DNA of 64,000 nucleotides, from contig CAWJNF010000004.1 in the NCBI GenBank assembly GCA_963844235.1, forward strand, positions 558,001 to 622,000, written 5' to 3'. The notes under the pieces were generated by a model. That model was not told the origin of the DNA. It worked only from the letters and a program-made list of their open reading frames with translations, and did no database searches. Made by a program: the position numbers and the translations under genes. The stretch comes from CAWJNF01 sp963844235. GTDB lineage: Bacteria > Actinomycetota > Thermoleophilia > Gaiellales > Gaiellaceae. Shown one piece after another: positions 30,743-40,881 of this stretch; position 1 is the first letter of the stretch; each line of letters starts with the position of its first letter.

Positions 30743-32305
30743 ATGCTCGAGCGAATCGATCCCGGAGAGCTGGACGAGCTCACGGCGCGCTGGGGCTACC
30801 GCATCGACCCGGCCGAGGCCTCCGAGTACCTCGCCCTCGCAGACGCCGTGCTCTCCGTGCTCGACACGCTGGAAACGGCCGAGGCGGCGCCGGTCGAGAA
30901 CATCGACGCGACCCGAGACGCGGGTCGCCGGCCGGAGCCCGGCGAGGACCCGCTGGGCGCGGTGGTGCGCTGGTGCCACGTCGTCGCCGAGCGGGAAGGC
31001 ATCCTCAGCGGCAAGCGGATCGCGATGAAGGACTCGATGGCGATCGCGGGCGTGCCGATGACGTGCGCCTCGCGCCTGCTCGAGGGCTTCGTGCCCGAGC
31101 AGGACAGCGTCGTGACCGAGCTGAGCCTGGCGGCCGGCGGCGAGATCGTCGCGATCACGGACATGGATCACCTCGCCTTCTCGGGCGGAGGCGACTCGGG
31201 CGACTACGGGCCCACGCTCTGCCCGTTCGATCCGGCGCGGACGGCCGGCGGCTCTTCCAGCGGCGCCGCGGCGGCGCTCTGGTACGAGGGCATCGACGCG
31301 TCCATGGGCACCGACCAGGGGGGCTCCATCCGTGTGCCGGCCGCCTGGTCGGGCGTGATCGGGCTCAAGCCGACGCACGGGCTCGTCCCGTACACAGGCA
31401 TGGTAGGAATCGACCAGACGTTCGATCACGCCGGTCCGCTCGCCCGCCGGGTCGAGGACGTCGCGCTGCTGCTCCAGGCGATCGCAGGCAAGCACGAATC
31501 CGATCCGCGCCAGCGTCACGTCGAGACGGGTGACTACGTGGCAGCGGTGAACGGCGCGCCGGAGGATCTGCGGGGCATCCGTGTCGGCCTCGTCGCGGAA
31601 GGCCTCGGTGAGGCGGTGGGTGCCGACCCGGTGGTCGTCGCCGCCGTCGGCGAGGTCACCGAGCGTCTGCGGGAGCTCGGAGCCACGGTCGACGAGCTCT
31701 CGCTCCCGGAGCACCTCCAGGCCGGCGGCATCGCGTTCGCCGGCTTCGTCGAGGGCATGACGGCGCTGGTCGAAGGTGGGGGGAACGGCTACCACTGGCC
31801 CGGCCGCTACGCCACGGATCTGGCGACGGCGCTGCGGCACGGGCTCGAGACACGCGGCAACGAGCTCTCGCCCCAGGTGAAGGCGACGCTGCTTCTCGGC
31901 AGCCATCTGCGACGGCGCTACCCGGGCTCGCTGTACGCAAAGGCTCAGAACCTACGGCCCTCGCTACGCGCCGCCTACGATCGCGCGCTCGCCGAGGCCG
32001 ACGTCCTGCTCTTCCCCACGACTCCCGGGCTTCCGCACCTCGTCGCCGCGGGGCTGCCGCTGTCCGCCTGGGTGCTGCGCGGGTGGGGAGTGTTGGCCAA
32101 TACGTACCCGACCGACATGACCGGCCACCCGGCGCTCTCGCTCCCGCTGGCAGAGGCCGAGGGGCTCCCGGTCGGCGTCATGCTCGTCGGCCGCCACGGC
32201 GACGACGCCCGTCTGCTCGCGCTCGCGCGTACCGCAGAGCGAACGCTCGGGTGGAGGCCTGAGCCGAGTCGCGTGGCCGTTCGGGCCGCCGTTCCCGATC
32301 GCTGA
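30743..32305 (+). CDS. Amidase-signature family hydrolase
   Basis: A 520-residue amidase with the full Ser-cisSer-Lys triad: Lys96 in RIAMKDSMAIAG, the cis-Ser in AGGSSSGAAAA (about 172) and nucleophile Ser195 in GTDQGGSIRVPAAW. An N-terminal helical extension of about 80 residues precedes the core, and GLKPTHGLVPYTGM follows it. The extension and NAD-like layout recall amidases of the nitrilase-linked or acylamide type. No signal peptide is seen. It is downstream of an SDR and converges with the hydantoinase/oxidase operon, suggesting that it cleaves an open-chain amide from that pathway (inference). Confidence 0.88.
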   Translation: MLERIDPGELDELTARWGYRIDPAEASEYLALADAVLSVLDTLETAEAAPVENIDATRDAGRRPEPGEDPLGAVVRWCHVVAEREGILSGKRIAMKDSMAIAGVPMTCASRLLEGFVPEQDSVVTELSLAAGGEIVAITDMDHLAFSGGGDSGDYGPTLCPFDPARTAGGSSSGAAAALWYEGIDASMGTDQGGSIRVPAAWSGVIGLKPTHGLVPYTGMVGIDQTFDHAGPLARRVEDVALLLQAIAGKHESDPRQRHVETGDYVAAVNGAPEDLRGIRVGLVAEGLGEAVGADPVVVAAVGEVTERLRELGATVDELSLPEHLQAGGIAFAGFVEGMTALVEGGGNGYHWPGRYATDLATALRHGLETRGNELSPQVKATLLLGSHLRRRYPGSLYAKAQNLRPSLRAAYDRALAEADVLLFPTTPGLPHLVAAGLPLSAWVLRGWGVLANTYPTDMTGHPALSLPLAEAEGLPVGVMLVGRHGDDARLLALARTAERTLGWRPEPSRVAVRAAVPDR

Positions 32306-32328
32306 CCGGACAGCGCGTCGCTTCGCGC

Positions 32329-34116
32329 TCAGGCCGGGTCCCGCGCCTCGCGGAGCCGGGCCGTCTCCTCCTCGTCGACCTCGTAGATTGCCGCGTCCTC
32401 GTCGACCACTCGGACGGCCACACCGTAGAGGTCACGCGCAGCCTCGACGCTGACGAGGCCGTCGATCACATCGTCGAGAACCCACTCGGCCGGGCGGGTC
32501 GCGGGATCCTCCCAGCCGCCGCCTCCCCCCTCCCAGAAGCGGATGACGGCGCCTCGCTTCGCCTCGACGCCCGAGCGCATGACCCCGATCTCCCACTCGT
32601 CGGGCCCGCCCGAGTCGTAGACGAGGCCGCTGCCGAGGGCGGTACCGCCGCCCTGCCAGCCCCACACCGGCTCGACGCCCCGGCTTCCCAGCACGGAGAG
32701 CGTCGCGTCCGCGTGTGTCAGCTCGAAATCGCGTGTCACTCCCATTCCGCCTCGGTGCCGGCCGGCCCCCGGCGAGTCGGTGATGAACTCGTACCGGTGC
32801 GTGATGATCGGGTAGACCCGCTCCTGAACCTCGACCGGTTCGTTGCGAGTCCCCGACGCGTAGAGGCTGATGGCGGTGTGGTTGTCCTTCTTTCCCGGCC
32901 GGGCGCCGTAGCCGCCCTCCTTCCAGATGTACATGACGTAGTCGCGCTCGTAGCCCGGCCGCGGATCGAAGCCCCCCACGACCATGTTGGTCATGTTCCC
33001 GGAGCACGCCATCGAGCGCTCGGGGAGCATCTGGAGGTAGCAGCCGAAGATGCAGGCGGTGATCACCTCGTACGAGGTGGCGAAGGCCCCGCTGATCGGA
33101 CGCGGGAACTGCGCGTTCGTGACGAGCCCCTCGGGGTTGACGACGTCGATCGCGTTGTAGATGCCCTCGCTCGCGGGCACGTGCGGGAAGATCGCCTTCG
33201 TGGCCACGACGAGGGCCGACTGCGCCATGCTCCTCGTCGAGTTGACCGCTCCGACGGCCTGCGGGTCGCTGCCCGAGAGGTCGTACGTGGCCCGGTCGCC
33301 CTCGATCGTGATGGTGAGCCGGATCGCCACGGGGGTCTTGCGGTCGCCCATCGGATCGAAGTCGATCGCGTCCTCGAAGGAGTAGGTGCCGTCGGGAATG
33401 CGCCGGAACTCCTCGCGCAGCAGCGCCTCCGAGTAGCGCATGAGCTCCTCCATCTCGGCCTCGAGCAGGTCGACCCCGTACTTGTCGATCATTGCCTGAA
33501 GGCGCGCCTCACCCGTCCGGCAGGCGGCAACCTGAGCGAAGACGTCTCCCTGGGTCGTCTCCGGAACACGGACGTTGCGCAGGATGAAGCGCAATACCTC
33601 GTCGTCGAGCTCCCCTTCGCGGACGAGGTGGATGGGCGGGATGTAGAGCGCCTCGCCGTACGTCGAGGCGGCTTCGGCGTGGAAGCTCCCGGGCACGGGG
33701 CCGCCGGCATCCGACCAGTGCGCCGAGTTCTGGACGAAGGCCATGAGCTCCCCGTCGCGGAAGACCGGCATGATGGTGCGCACGTCCTGGCAGTGCGTGC
33801 CGCCGATGAAGGCGTCGTTCATGATGAAGATGTCGCCCTCGTGGATCCGTTCCTTGCCGACCCACGAGATCAGGCCCTTCACCGTGTGCGGCAGCGTCCC
33901 GACATGGGCCGGTAGGTCCTCCTTCCCCTCGGCGACCATCCGCCCGTCGCCGTCGCAGATCGCGGCGCTGAAGTCACGGCCCTCGCTGACGACGAGCGAA
34001 TGGCCGACGCGTTCGAGCATCAGCCCCATCTCGTCGACGACGCTCATGAAGGCGTTGCGGAGCACCTCGAACGTCATCGGGTCGATCTGGTGGAGACCGG
34101 CCGCCGGCGTGGTCAC
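32329..34116 (-). CDS. hyuB: Hydantoinase B / oxoprolinase-type subunit, copy 1
   Basis: A 595-residue HyuB-family protein, which with HyuA opens cyclic amides using ATP. Landmarks are DPMTFEVLRNAFMSVVDEMG, VVSEGRDFSAAICD, HVGTLPHTVKG, NDAFIGGTHCQD and HWSDAGGPVPGSF. Late blocks include HRYEFITDSPGAGRHRGGMGVTRDF and FWEGGGGGWEDP. The GTG at 34116 overlaps the aminotransferase stop by four bases; the frame is open further upstream. It is very like copy 2 at 35489, with the same length and near-identical blocks, so the two arose by duplication around the aminotransferase gene. It is the last gene of the operon. Confidence 0.9.
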   Translation of the reverse strand: MTTPAAGLHQIDPMTFEVLRNAFMSVVDEMGLMLERVGHSLVVSEGRDFSAAICDGDGRMVAEGKEDLPAHVGTLPHTVKGLISWVGKERIHEGDIFIMNDAFIGGTHCQDVRTIMPVFRDGELMAFVQNSAHWSDAGGPVPGSFHAEAASTYGEALYIPPIHLVREGELDDEVLRFILRNVRVPETTQGDVFAQVAACRTGEARLQAMIDKYGVDLLEAEMEELMRYSEALLREEFRRIPDGTYSFEDAIDFDPMGDRKTPVAIRLTITIEGDRATYDLSGSDPQAVGAVNSTRSMAQSALVVATKAIFPHVPASEGIYNAIDVVNPEGLVTNAQFPRPISGAFATSYEVITACIFGCYLQMLPERSMACSGNMTNMVVGGFDPRPGYERDYVMYIWKEGGYGARPGKKDNHTAISLYASGTRNEPVEVQERVYPIITHRYEFITDSPGAGRHRGGMGVTRDFELTHADATLSVLGSRGVEPVWGWQGGGTALGSGLVYDSGGPDEWEIGVMRSGVEAKRGAVIRFWEGGGGGWEDPATRPAEWVLDDVIDGLVSVEAARDLYGVAVRVVDEDAAIYEVDEEETARLREARDPA

Positions 34117-35489
34117 CGCGCCGCTCCGGGCTGCTCCGGTAGAAGCTCCAGGACCGCAGACTCGAAAACCTCGGTGTGCAGGTCGACCTGCTTCTCGGTC
34201 GTGGCAGGGGACATGAGCGCCATGTTGTGGAACGGCGTGAGCAGGATCCCGCGGTTCAGGGCGTAGAGGTGCATGAACCGGTCGAGGTCGGGGTCGGCCG
34301 CCGCCGCCGCCTCGGCGCCGTTGCGTGGCGGTGTCGGCCGGAAGCGGTACTCGACGCGGCAGCCGAGGCGGACCGCGTGCCACGGCAGAGCGTTGCGCTC
34401 GATGACGGCGTCGACGCCCTGGGCGAACCGCTCCGCCAGCTCGATCATCCGCTCGAAGGCCTCCTCCGTGAGGACCTGCTCGAGCGTGGCTCTCGTCGCA
34501 GCCAGCGAGAGCACGTTGCCGGCCAGCGTGCCGCCGATGCCGCCGACGTCGGCGAGCGTCGTGTCCACATCGCGCTCGATACGGTCGGCGACCTCGGCCG
34601 TGAAGCCGTACGCCGCCGCGGGAATTCCTCCCGCGATGGTCTTCCCGATCGTCACGAGATCGGGCTCGAGCCCGTGCTCACCGGTGTAGCCGCCCGCCCC
34701 GCAGCAGATCGTGTGCGTCTCGTCGATGACGAGCAGCGTGCCGCTGCTGAGGGTCAGCTCACGCAGAGCCTCGTGGAAGCCCGGCTCGGGGAGCACGATG
34801 CCGATGTTCGTCAGCGCAGGCTCGGCGAGAACGCACGCCACGTCCTCGGCCGCGAGCGCCTGCTCGAGCGCGCCGACGTCGTTCCATTCGACGACGCGCG
34901 TAGTCCGAGACAGCTCGACCGGCGTGCCGACGCTGCCGGGGCGCGCCCGGACCTCGCCGCCTTCGAGAACGGCAAGTGTCTCGTCGACGGACCCGTGGTA
35001 GCACCAGTTGAAGACGAGGATCTTGCTCCGGCCGGTCAGCTCGCGCGCGAGCCGGATCGCAAAACGGTTGGCATCGGTCGCCGTGAGGGCGAACTGCCAG
35101 TAGGGGACGCCGAAGCGCCGGGCGAGCTCCGCCGCTGCTCTGGCTCCGTCTTCCGACGGGAGCATCAGCGTGATGCCGCTCGCGGCCTGCCGGGAGACCG
35201 CCTGTACCGTCGACGGCGGCGAGTGACCCGCCATGGCGCCCGTGTCGCCTAGGCAGAAATCGACGTAGTCGTTGCCGTCGGCGTCGACGACGTGGATCCC
35301 TTCCGCGTGTGTCACGAAGATCGGATAGGGGCTTGCCCACTCCGTCATCCAGTGCATGGGCACACCGCCGAGCAGCGACTGCTTCGCGTCGTCGAAGAGA
35401 CGCTTCGACCCGGGTGTTCGCGCGGCGAACGCTTCCTCTTCCCCCTCGAGCAGGGCCGCGAGCTTCTCGGCGGAGACGGCGACGGGCAT
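34113..35489 (-). CDS. Class III aminotransferase (glutamate-1-semialdehyde aminomutase-like)
   Basis: A 458-residue PLP enzyme with DAKQSLLGGVPMHWM, the YVDFCLGDTGAMAGHSPP opening, NWCYHGSVDETL, LLVIDETHT and the PLP lysine in VTIGKTIAGGIPAAAYG. The group includes GSAM and many omega-transaminases. Heme genes are absent nearby and the gene lies between two hyuB copies, so a catabolic transamination or a racemase-like step is more likely than heme synthesis. The ATG at 35489 touches the hyuB copy 2 stop (TGATG). Confidence 0.88.
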   Translation of the reverse strand: MPVAVSAEKLAALLEGEEEAFAARTPGSKRLFDDAKQSLLGGVPMHWMTEWASPYPIFVTHAEGIHVVDADGNDYVDFCLGDTGAMAGHSPPSTVQAVSRQAASGITLMLPSEDGARAAAELARRFGVPYWQFALTATDANRFAIRLARELTGRSKILVFNWCYHGSVDETLAVLEGGEVRARPGSVGTPVELSRTTRVVEWNDVGALEQALAAEDVACVLAEPALTNIGIVLPEPGFHEALRELTLSSGTLLVIDETHTICCGAGGYTGEHGLEPDLVTIGKTIAGGIPAAAYGFTAEVADRIERDVDTTLADVGGIGGTLAGNVLSLAATRATLEQVLTEEAFERMIELAERFAQGVDAVIERNALPWHAVRLGCRVEYRFRPTPPRNGAEAAAAADPDLDRFMHLYALNRGILLTPFHNMALMSPATTEKQVDLHTEVFESAVLELLPEQPGAAR

Positions 35490-37276
35490 CAGGCGGGGCC
35501 TCCGACCCGCAGGCGCGCGGTCTCGGGCTCGTCGACCTCGTACAGGGCTGCGTCTTCGTCGACGAGGGTCACCGCGACACCGTAGTGCTCGCGCGCCGCC
35601 TCGACGCTGACGAATCCGTCGGCAACGTCGTCGAGCACCCACTCGACGGGCCGCGTTCTCGGATCCTCCCAGCCCCCGCCGCCTCCCTCCCAGTACCGGA
35701 TCGCCCGGTCCTTTGCCAGCGCGACACCCGACCGCATCACTCCGATCTCGACCTCGCCCTCTCCCTGCCAGTCGTAGATCAGGCCGCTGCCGAGCGCGGG
35801 AAGGCCGCCGGCCCAACCCCAGATCGGCTGTACGGCACGGCTGCCGAGGACCGACAGCACGGCCTCCCCGTGCGTGAGCGAGAAGTCGCGGGTGACACCG
35901 ATACCGCCCCTGTGCCGTCCTGCACCGGCCGAGTCGGTGACGAACTCGTAGCGGTGGGTGATGATCGGATAGACGCGCTCCTGAACCTCGACCGGCTCGT
36001 TCCTCGTCCCTGAGGCGTACAGGCTGACCGCGGTGTGGTTGTCCTTCTTGCCCGGCCGCCCCCCGTACCCCCCCTCCTTCCACATGTACATGACGAACTC
36101 GGTCCCGAAGCCGGGCCTCGGGTCGTGGCCGCCCACGACGAGATTGAGCTGGTTGCCGGAGCAGGCCATCGACCGTTCCGGCCGCATCTGCAGGTAACAC
36201 CCGAATATGCATTGCTGAGTGACCTCGTACGCTGTCGCGAACGCCCCGCTGACCGGCGCGGGAAACTGGGCGTTCGTGATCCGGCCCGGCGGGTTGACGA
36301 TGTCGATGGCGTTGTAGATGCCCTCGTTCGCCGGGACATGTGGAAAGACGGCCTTCGTGGCCACGACCACTGCCGACTGCGCCATGCTCCTGGTGGCGTT
36401 GACGGCACCGGTGGCCTGGCCGTCGCTCCGGGAAAGGTCGTACGTCGCGCGATCGCCCTCGATCGTGATGTCGACCTTGATTGCGATGGGCGTTACCCGG
36501 TCGCCTGCGGGATCGAAGTCGATCGCGTCGTCGAACGAGTACGTCCCGTCCGGTATCAGGCTGAACTCCTCGCGCAGCAGTGCCTCCGAGTAGGTGATCA
36601 GCTCGTCCATCTCCCGCTCGATGACCTGGATTCCGTACTTCTCGATGAGGGCCAGCATGCCGCGCTCGCCCGCGTCGCAGGCCGCGATCTGCGCGAAGAA
36701 GTCGCCCTGGGTGATCTCTGGGACGCGAACGTTGCGCAGGATGAAGCGCATCACCTCGTCGTCGAGCTCGCCGGCGCGAACGAGGTGGATCGGCGGGATG
36801 TAGAGCGCCTCGCCGTAGGTCGACGTGGCCTCGCCGTGAAAGCTTCCCGGGACCGGCCCTCCGGCATCCGACCAGTGCGCCGAGTTCTGGACGAAGGCCA
36901 CCAGCTCGCCCCCGGAGTACACCGGCTTGATGGCGCGAACATCCTGCGCGTGCGTCCCGCCGAGAAACGGGTCGTTCATCAGGATGATGTCGCCTTCCGC
37001 GAGGCGATCCTTTCCCAGCCATTCGATGACGGCCTTGACCGTGTGCGGGAGCGTGCCGACGTGCGCCGGGAGGTCGTCCTTGCCTTCAGCGACGAGGCGT
37101 CCGTCCGGGTCACAGATCGCGGCGCTGAAGTCGCGGCCCTCGCTGACGACGAGCGAGTGCGCCACCCGCTCGAGCATCAGCCCCATCTCGTCGACGATGC
37201 TCTCGAAGGCGTTGCGCAACACTTCGAAGGTGATGGGATCGATCCGCTCGAGACGGGTCGCGCCGGTCGATGTCAT
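35489..37276 (-). CDS. hyuB: Hydantoinase B / oxoprolinase-type subunit, copy 2
   Basis: A 595-residue HyuB starting MTSTGATRLERIDPITFEVLRNAF. It shares with copy 1 the blocks VVSEGRDFSAAIC, HVGTLPHTVKA, HWSDAGGPVPGSF, SGTRNEPVEVQERVYPIITHRYEF and the WEGGGGGWEDP end. It follows hyuA in a four-base overlap, so this copy is the natural partner of that HyuA, while copy 1 has no separate HyuA. Confidence 0.92.
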   Translation of the reverse strand: MTSTGATRLERIDPITFEVLRNAFESIVDEMGLMLERVAHSLVVSEGRDFSAAICDPDGRLVAEGKDDLPAHVGTLPHTVKAVIEWLGKDRLAEGDIILMNDPFLGGTHAQDVRAIKPVYSGGELVAFVQNSAHWSDAGGPVPGSFHGEATSTYGEALYIPPIHLVRAGELDDEVMRFILRNVRVPEITQGDFFAQIAACDAGERGMLALIEKYGIQVIEREMDELITYSEALLREEFSLIPDGTYSFDDAIDFDPAGDRVTPIAIKVDITIEGDRATYDLSRSDGQATGAVNATRSMAQSAVVVATKAVFPHVPANEGIYNAIDIVNPPGRITNAQFPAPVSGAFATAYEVTQQCIFGCYLQMRPERSMACSGNQLNLVVGGHDPRPGFGTEFVMYMWKEGGYGGRPGKKDNHTAVSLYASGTRNEPVEVQERVYPIITHRYEFVTDSAGAGRHRGGIGVTRDFSLTHGEAVLSVLGSRAVQPIWGWAGGLPALGSGLIYDWQGEGEVEIGVMRSGVALAKDRAIRYWEGGGGGWEDPRTRPVEWVLDDVADGFVSVEAAREHYGVAVTLVDEDAALYEVDEPETARLRVGGPA

Positions 37277-39321
37277 TGCGCCACGTCCAGAGCGATGATC
37301 AGGTTGCCGACGCCGTCCACCCGGGCGTTCCGGCCGGGAGGCACGACCACCGTGCCGTCCAGCTCCTCGACGACACAGGGTCCCTGGAGCTCGTCGCCCG
37401 AGCCGCGAGCGCGTTCCGGTCGAGGATGCGCGTGCGCAGCCAGCCGTGAGAGTCGAAGTGGACGTCGCGCTCGCGCTCGGGAAGCGGCGCCCTGTCGCGC
37501 GCCGTGTGGCGCATCGCGCGCAGGTCCCGCTTCTCGCGCAGTCCTCGGGCCGCCACCCTCAAGGTCGACGTCTCGACCGGGTTCTCGGGATGGGAATAGC
37601 GGTACTGGCGCAGGTGCTCGTCGTGGAATGCGGCGACGGCTCCGGCGAACCCCTCCTCCGTCAGGTCGGCGATCGGCACGGTCACCGAATGGAGCTGCCC
37701 GACATAGCGGAGGTCGATGGAGCGTTCGATCGTGATCGCATCGCGCTCGACGCCCTGCCGGGTCAGCCCCGCCACTACCCGATCCTCCATGTCGTCGAAC
37801 AGCGTTCGCATTTCCCCCAGGTCGACCTCGTGCTGGCGGCGCACCCAGGCCCACGAGAAGTCGTCGAGGGGATCGACGAAGACGAGGCCGATGGCGCTCG
37901 TCACTCCGGGGAACGGCGGGACGATCACCTCCGGCATCTGGAGCTCGAGCGCCAGATCGACGGCATGTAGCGGCCCGGCCCCTCCGAAGCCCACGAGGCT
38001 GAACTCGCGCGGGTCGAATCCCCGCTCGACCGTCAGCAGGCGAATTGCCTTGACCATGTTCGCGTTCGCGATCCGCAGAACGCCCTCGGCCGCCTCTTCG
38101 AGGCTCAGCCCGAGCGGCTCCGCGATCCGCGCACGCAGCGCGTTGCGGGCGAGCTCGACATCGAGCTGCATTCGCCCGTCGAGGAACAGATCGTTGCTGA
38201 CGCGTCCGAGAACCAGGTGAGCGTCGGTGTTGGTCGGCTCGGTGCCGCCTTTCCCGTAACACGCAGGGCCCGGGTCGGCGCCGGCGCTATGGGGTCCGCT
38301 GCGTGGGTAGCCGGCCGGATCGAGCCAGGCGATGGAGCCGCCGCCGGCGCCGATCGAGATCACGTCGATGCTCGGGAAGCGAATCGGCATACCCCACTCC
38401 AGGTCGAACGAGGTCGTCAGTCGCGGCTTGCCGTCGAGAACGACGCCGATGTCCGCGCTCGTGCCACCCATGTCCAGGCAGACGACGTTCGCCCGCTCAG
38501 CCGAGGCTGCGACGGCCGCACCGGCGATCACGCCCGCCGCCGGGCCCGAGTTCAGGGTCTTGACCGATACGCCCCTGGCGTAGTCCGTGGTCATGGTGCC
38601 GCCGCCGTTGTGCATGACGAGGACGATGTCGCTGCGATATCCCTCGGCGGCGAGCCGCTGTTCCAGGCTGTCCATGTAGCGCCGCAGGATCGGCGCGCAG
38701 TACGCGTTCGCCACCGTCGTCGCCGTCCGCTCGAACTCGGGCGGCTCCGGGAGGATGTCGGTCGACAGGGAGACGTGGAGATCCGGGATCTCCGCGAGCA
38801 GCATGTCGCGAACCTCGCGCTCGTGCGCCGGGTTCATGTGCGCGTTGATCAGGCAGACCGCCACGGACTCGAGGCCGCGCGCTTTGATCTTCCTCGCGAC
38901 TGCCCGTACCGATTCGAGGCTCGAGCGGCCGGATCACCTCTCCCGCGTAGTTGACGCGCTCGTCGACCTCGAGCCGGTGACGGCGCGGGATGAGCGGCGG
39001 CGGCGGGTCCCAGAGGATGTCGTAGAGCTCCTCACGGTTGGCACGGCGGATTTCGAGGACGTCCCGAAAGCCGAGGGTGGTCACCAGGGCCGACGGAGCG
39101 CCGGTCTTGGTGATGACCGCGTTGGTCGTCACCGTGGTGCCGTGGAAGACCGTCTCGACTTCTGTCGGCGGGATGCCGAGTGCCCGCACGCCCTCCGCGA
39201 CCGCAACGTCGAAATGCGGCGGCGTCGACGGCACCTTCGCGACGCGCGTGTCGCCCGAGTCGCTCACCGCGAAGACGTCGGTGAACGTGCCTCCCGTGTC
39301 ACAGCCGACGATCCAGCTCAC
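37273..39321 (-). pseudogene. hyuA: Hydantoinase A / oxoprolinase-type subunit, two compensating single-base frameshifts
   Basis: The product would be 682 residues, normal for HyuA. The N-terminal part has WIVGCDTGGTFTDVFAV and FHGTTVTTNAVITKTG. At about 38918 one extra base (minus strand GAGCCTCGAA for GAGCTCGAA) moves the frame, after which LESVRAVARKIKARG leads into AVCLINAHMNPAHEREV. The ATPase blocks VVCLDMGGTSADIGVV, SIGAGGGSIAWLD and PGPACYGKGGTEPTNTDA follow. Near 37400 one base is missing, and the end GDELQGPCVVEELDGTVVVPPG is again in the first frame. The whole interval is an exact multiple of three, as expected for +1/-1. Conservation on both sides of each shift favours sequence error or very recent damage. 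Confidence 0.8.
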
Positions 39322-39382
39322 GCTTCCTCCTCGCCTTCGACTGCGCGGTCCTTGCCGGTACGGGGGCGCACAGCGCCGCTCC

Positions 39383-40390
39383 CTAGGCTCGAACCGACGC
39401 GAGTCGCGGGATGATCTCTTTGCCCACGATCTCCATCTGCTCGTAGCGGCCGTTCAGGTACGCGGGCGCCACCTCGTCGAGGCCGACCTCGGAGAGCTCG
39501 TGGAGCATCTCCAGGATCCGGTCGGGCGTGCCGTTGAAGGCGAAGTCGTCGACGATGTCATCCGGATACTCGGAGCGCTCGACGCTCGGGTCCAGGTGGC
39601 CGGCGTAGTCGTAGTGGCCCCGGTCGACCTCGAGGATGCGGGCCATCTCGTGCGGCATGCCGTGGTCCTTGTTGTTGCGGGCGGTCTGCTCGATGTGGTT
39701 CGCGGCGCAGGCGGCCAGCCAGCGCGTCATCCCTCGGCACTCCTCAATGTCGTCCGAGACCCACATCGCGGTGTACATGGTCGTCTGTACCTCCGCCGGG
39801 TCCCGTCCGGCCGCCTCGGCACCCGCGTGGATGTGGTCGAGCGCCCACTTGACCGCCGCCGGGTGATGGCCCACCTGGATCATCACGATGTCGGCGAGCG
39901 CACCCGCGAGTCTCAGGTTCTTCGGGCCCGTGGCCGGCATCATGATCGGCACCTCGGGCGTTTCGCCCTCCGCCCAGAGGATCTTGATCTCGGTCCCGTC
40001 GTTGTCGGCCGTCTCGCCGGCCATGAGCTTGCGGAGCTTCGGGACGATCTCCTTGAGCTCGTCTGTCTTGACCGGTCCGCGGCCGATCGTGCGCACGGAG
40101 TTGTCGCCGCGCCCCATGCCCAGGATGACGCGGCCCGGGTATATCTCCGACAGCGTCGCGTGAGCGTTCGCGACCACGGTGTAGTGGCGGGTGAACGGGT
40201 TCGTCACCGCGGTGCCGAACGGGATCTCTTCGGTAGCCGCGAGCCCGTGGGTCATGTAGACGAAGACGTTGCGCCAGAGAAGCTGCCCGTCGACGAGCCA
40301 GGCGCGCGAGTACCCCACCTCCTCGGCCTTGCGCACCGAGTCGGTAAAGACGGGCAGGTCGCCCGGCATGAACTGCGCGCTGATCTTCAT
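39383..40390 (-). CDS. LLM-class flavin/F420-dependent oxidoreductase
   Basis: A 335-residue bacterial luciferase-like TIM barrel. It opens MKISAQFMPGDLPVFTDSVRKAEEVGYSRAWLVDG, then has IPFGTAVTNPFTRHYTVVANAHATLSEIYPGRVILGMGRGDNSVRTIG, the typical cofactor face. The cofactor could be FMN or F420. It overlaps the CoxG-like gene by four bases upstream and is followed after 61 bases by hyuA, so it belongs to the molybdenum-hydroxylase/hydantoinase operon. It may open or oxidise a ring between those steps (inference). Confidence 0.88.
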   Translation of the reverse strand: MKISAQFMPGDLPVFTDSVRKAEEVGYSRAWLVDGQLLWRNVFVYMTHGLAATEEIPFGTAVTNPFTRHYTVVANAHATLSEIYPGRVILGMGRGDNSVRTIGRGPVKTDELKEIVPKLRKLMAGETADNDGTEIKILWAEGETPEVPIMMPATGPKNLRLAGALADIVMIQVGHHPAAVKWALDHIHAGAEAAGRDPAEVQTTMYTAMWVSDDIEECRGMTRWLAACAANHIEQTARNNKDHGMPHEMARILEVDRGHYDYAGHLDPSVERSEYPDDIVDDFAFNGTPDRILEMLHELSEVGLDEVAPAYLNGRYEQMEIVGKEIIPRLASVRA

Positions 40391-40872
40391 CCGTCCTCCT
40401 CGTCGTGTTGTCCTGCGGCAGCGCCCTTCGAGGGCGATGCCTCGAGCTCTCGCTCGAAGGCCTTGAAGAACTGCCGCACCATGCTCTTCGCGATGCCTTC
40501 CATGAAGCGCTGACCCACGCCGCTGAGCGTGCCGCCGGTCTGGAAGGACATCGTCGAGCTGACTCGCGTCCCCTCCTGCTCGGCGCTCAGCTCGAAGTGA
40601 GCGTCCCCGCGCACCCAGCCGAGCGTTCCCTTCGCTTCACCGCTCAGCCGATAGCTGTCGACGGGTGTCTTCTGGGCGACCTTCACCGTGCCCTCGTACG
40701 TCCCGGTGATGGAGGACACCGGGGGCTCGACCGTGAGCCGGCACGTATCGGCATCGACCGGGTCGAGCCGCGTGACGCCCGGCAGGGTTCGAGCGAGGAC
40801 GTCGAAGTCCATCAGCTTCTCCCATACCTGCGCCTGCGTGCTGGGAAACGTTCGCTGCTCGTTGACCTGCAT
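40387..40872 (-). CDS. coxG: CoxG-like SRPBCC-domain protein
   Basis: A 161-residue START/SRPBCC protein: FPSTQAQVWEKLMDFDVLARTLPGVTRLDP opens the CoxG group, and the C-terminal VGQRFMEGIAKSMVRQFFKAFERELE helix is typical. CoxG proteins are membrane-associated and help assemble or localise CODH-type molybdenum enzymes. It is in order after the small, medium and large subunit genes. Confidence 0.87.
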   Translation of the reverse strand: MQVNEQRTFPSTQAQVWEKLMDFDVLARTLPGVTRLDPVDADTCRLTVEPPVSSITGTYEGTVKVAQKTPVDSYRLSGEAKGTLGWVRGDAHFELSAEQEGTRVSSTMSFQTGGTLSGVGQRFMEGIAKSMVRQFFKAFERELEASPSKGAAAGQHDEEDG

Positions 40873-40881
40873 GCCGGTTCG

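Noticed and set aside
34113..35489. Heme-pathway glutamate-1-semialdehyde aminomutase
   Set aside because: No heme genes nearby and the gene sits between two hydantoinase B genes in a catabolic operon.
37273..39321. Programmed ribosomal frameshifting in hyuA and the other split genes
   Set aside because: No slippery heptamer or downstream structure was seen, and the direction and context differ at each site.
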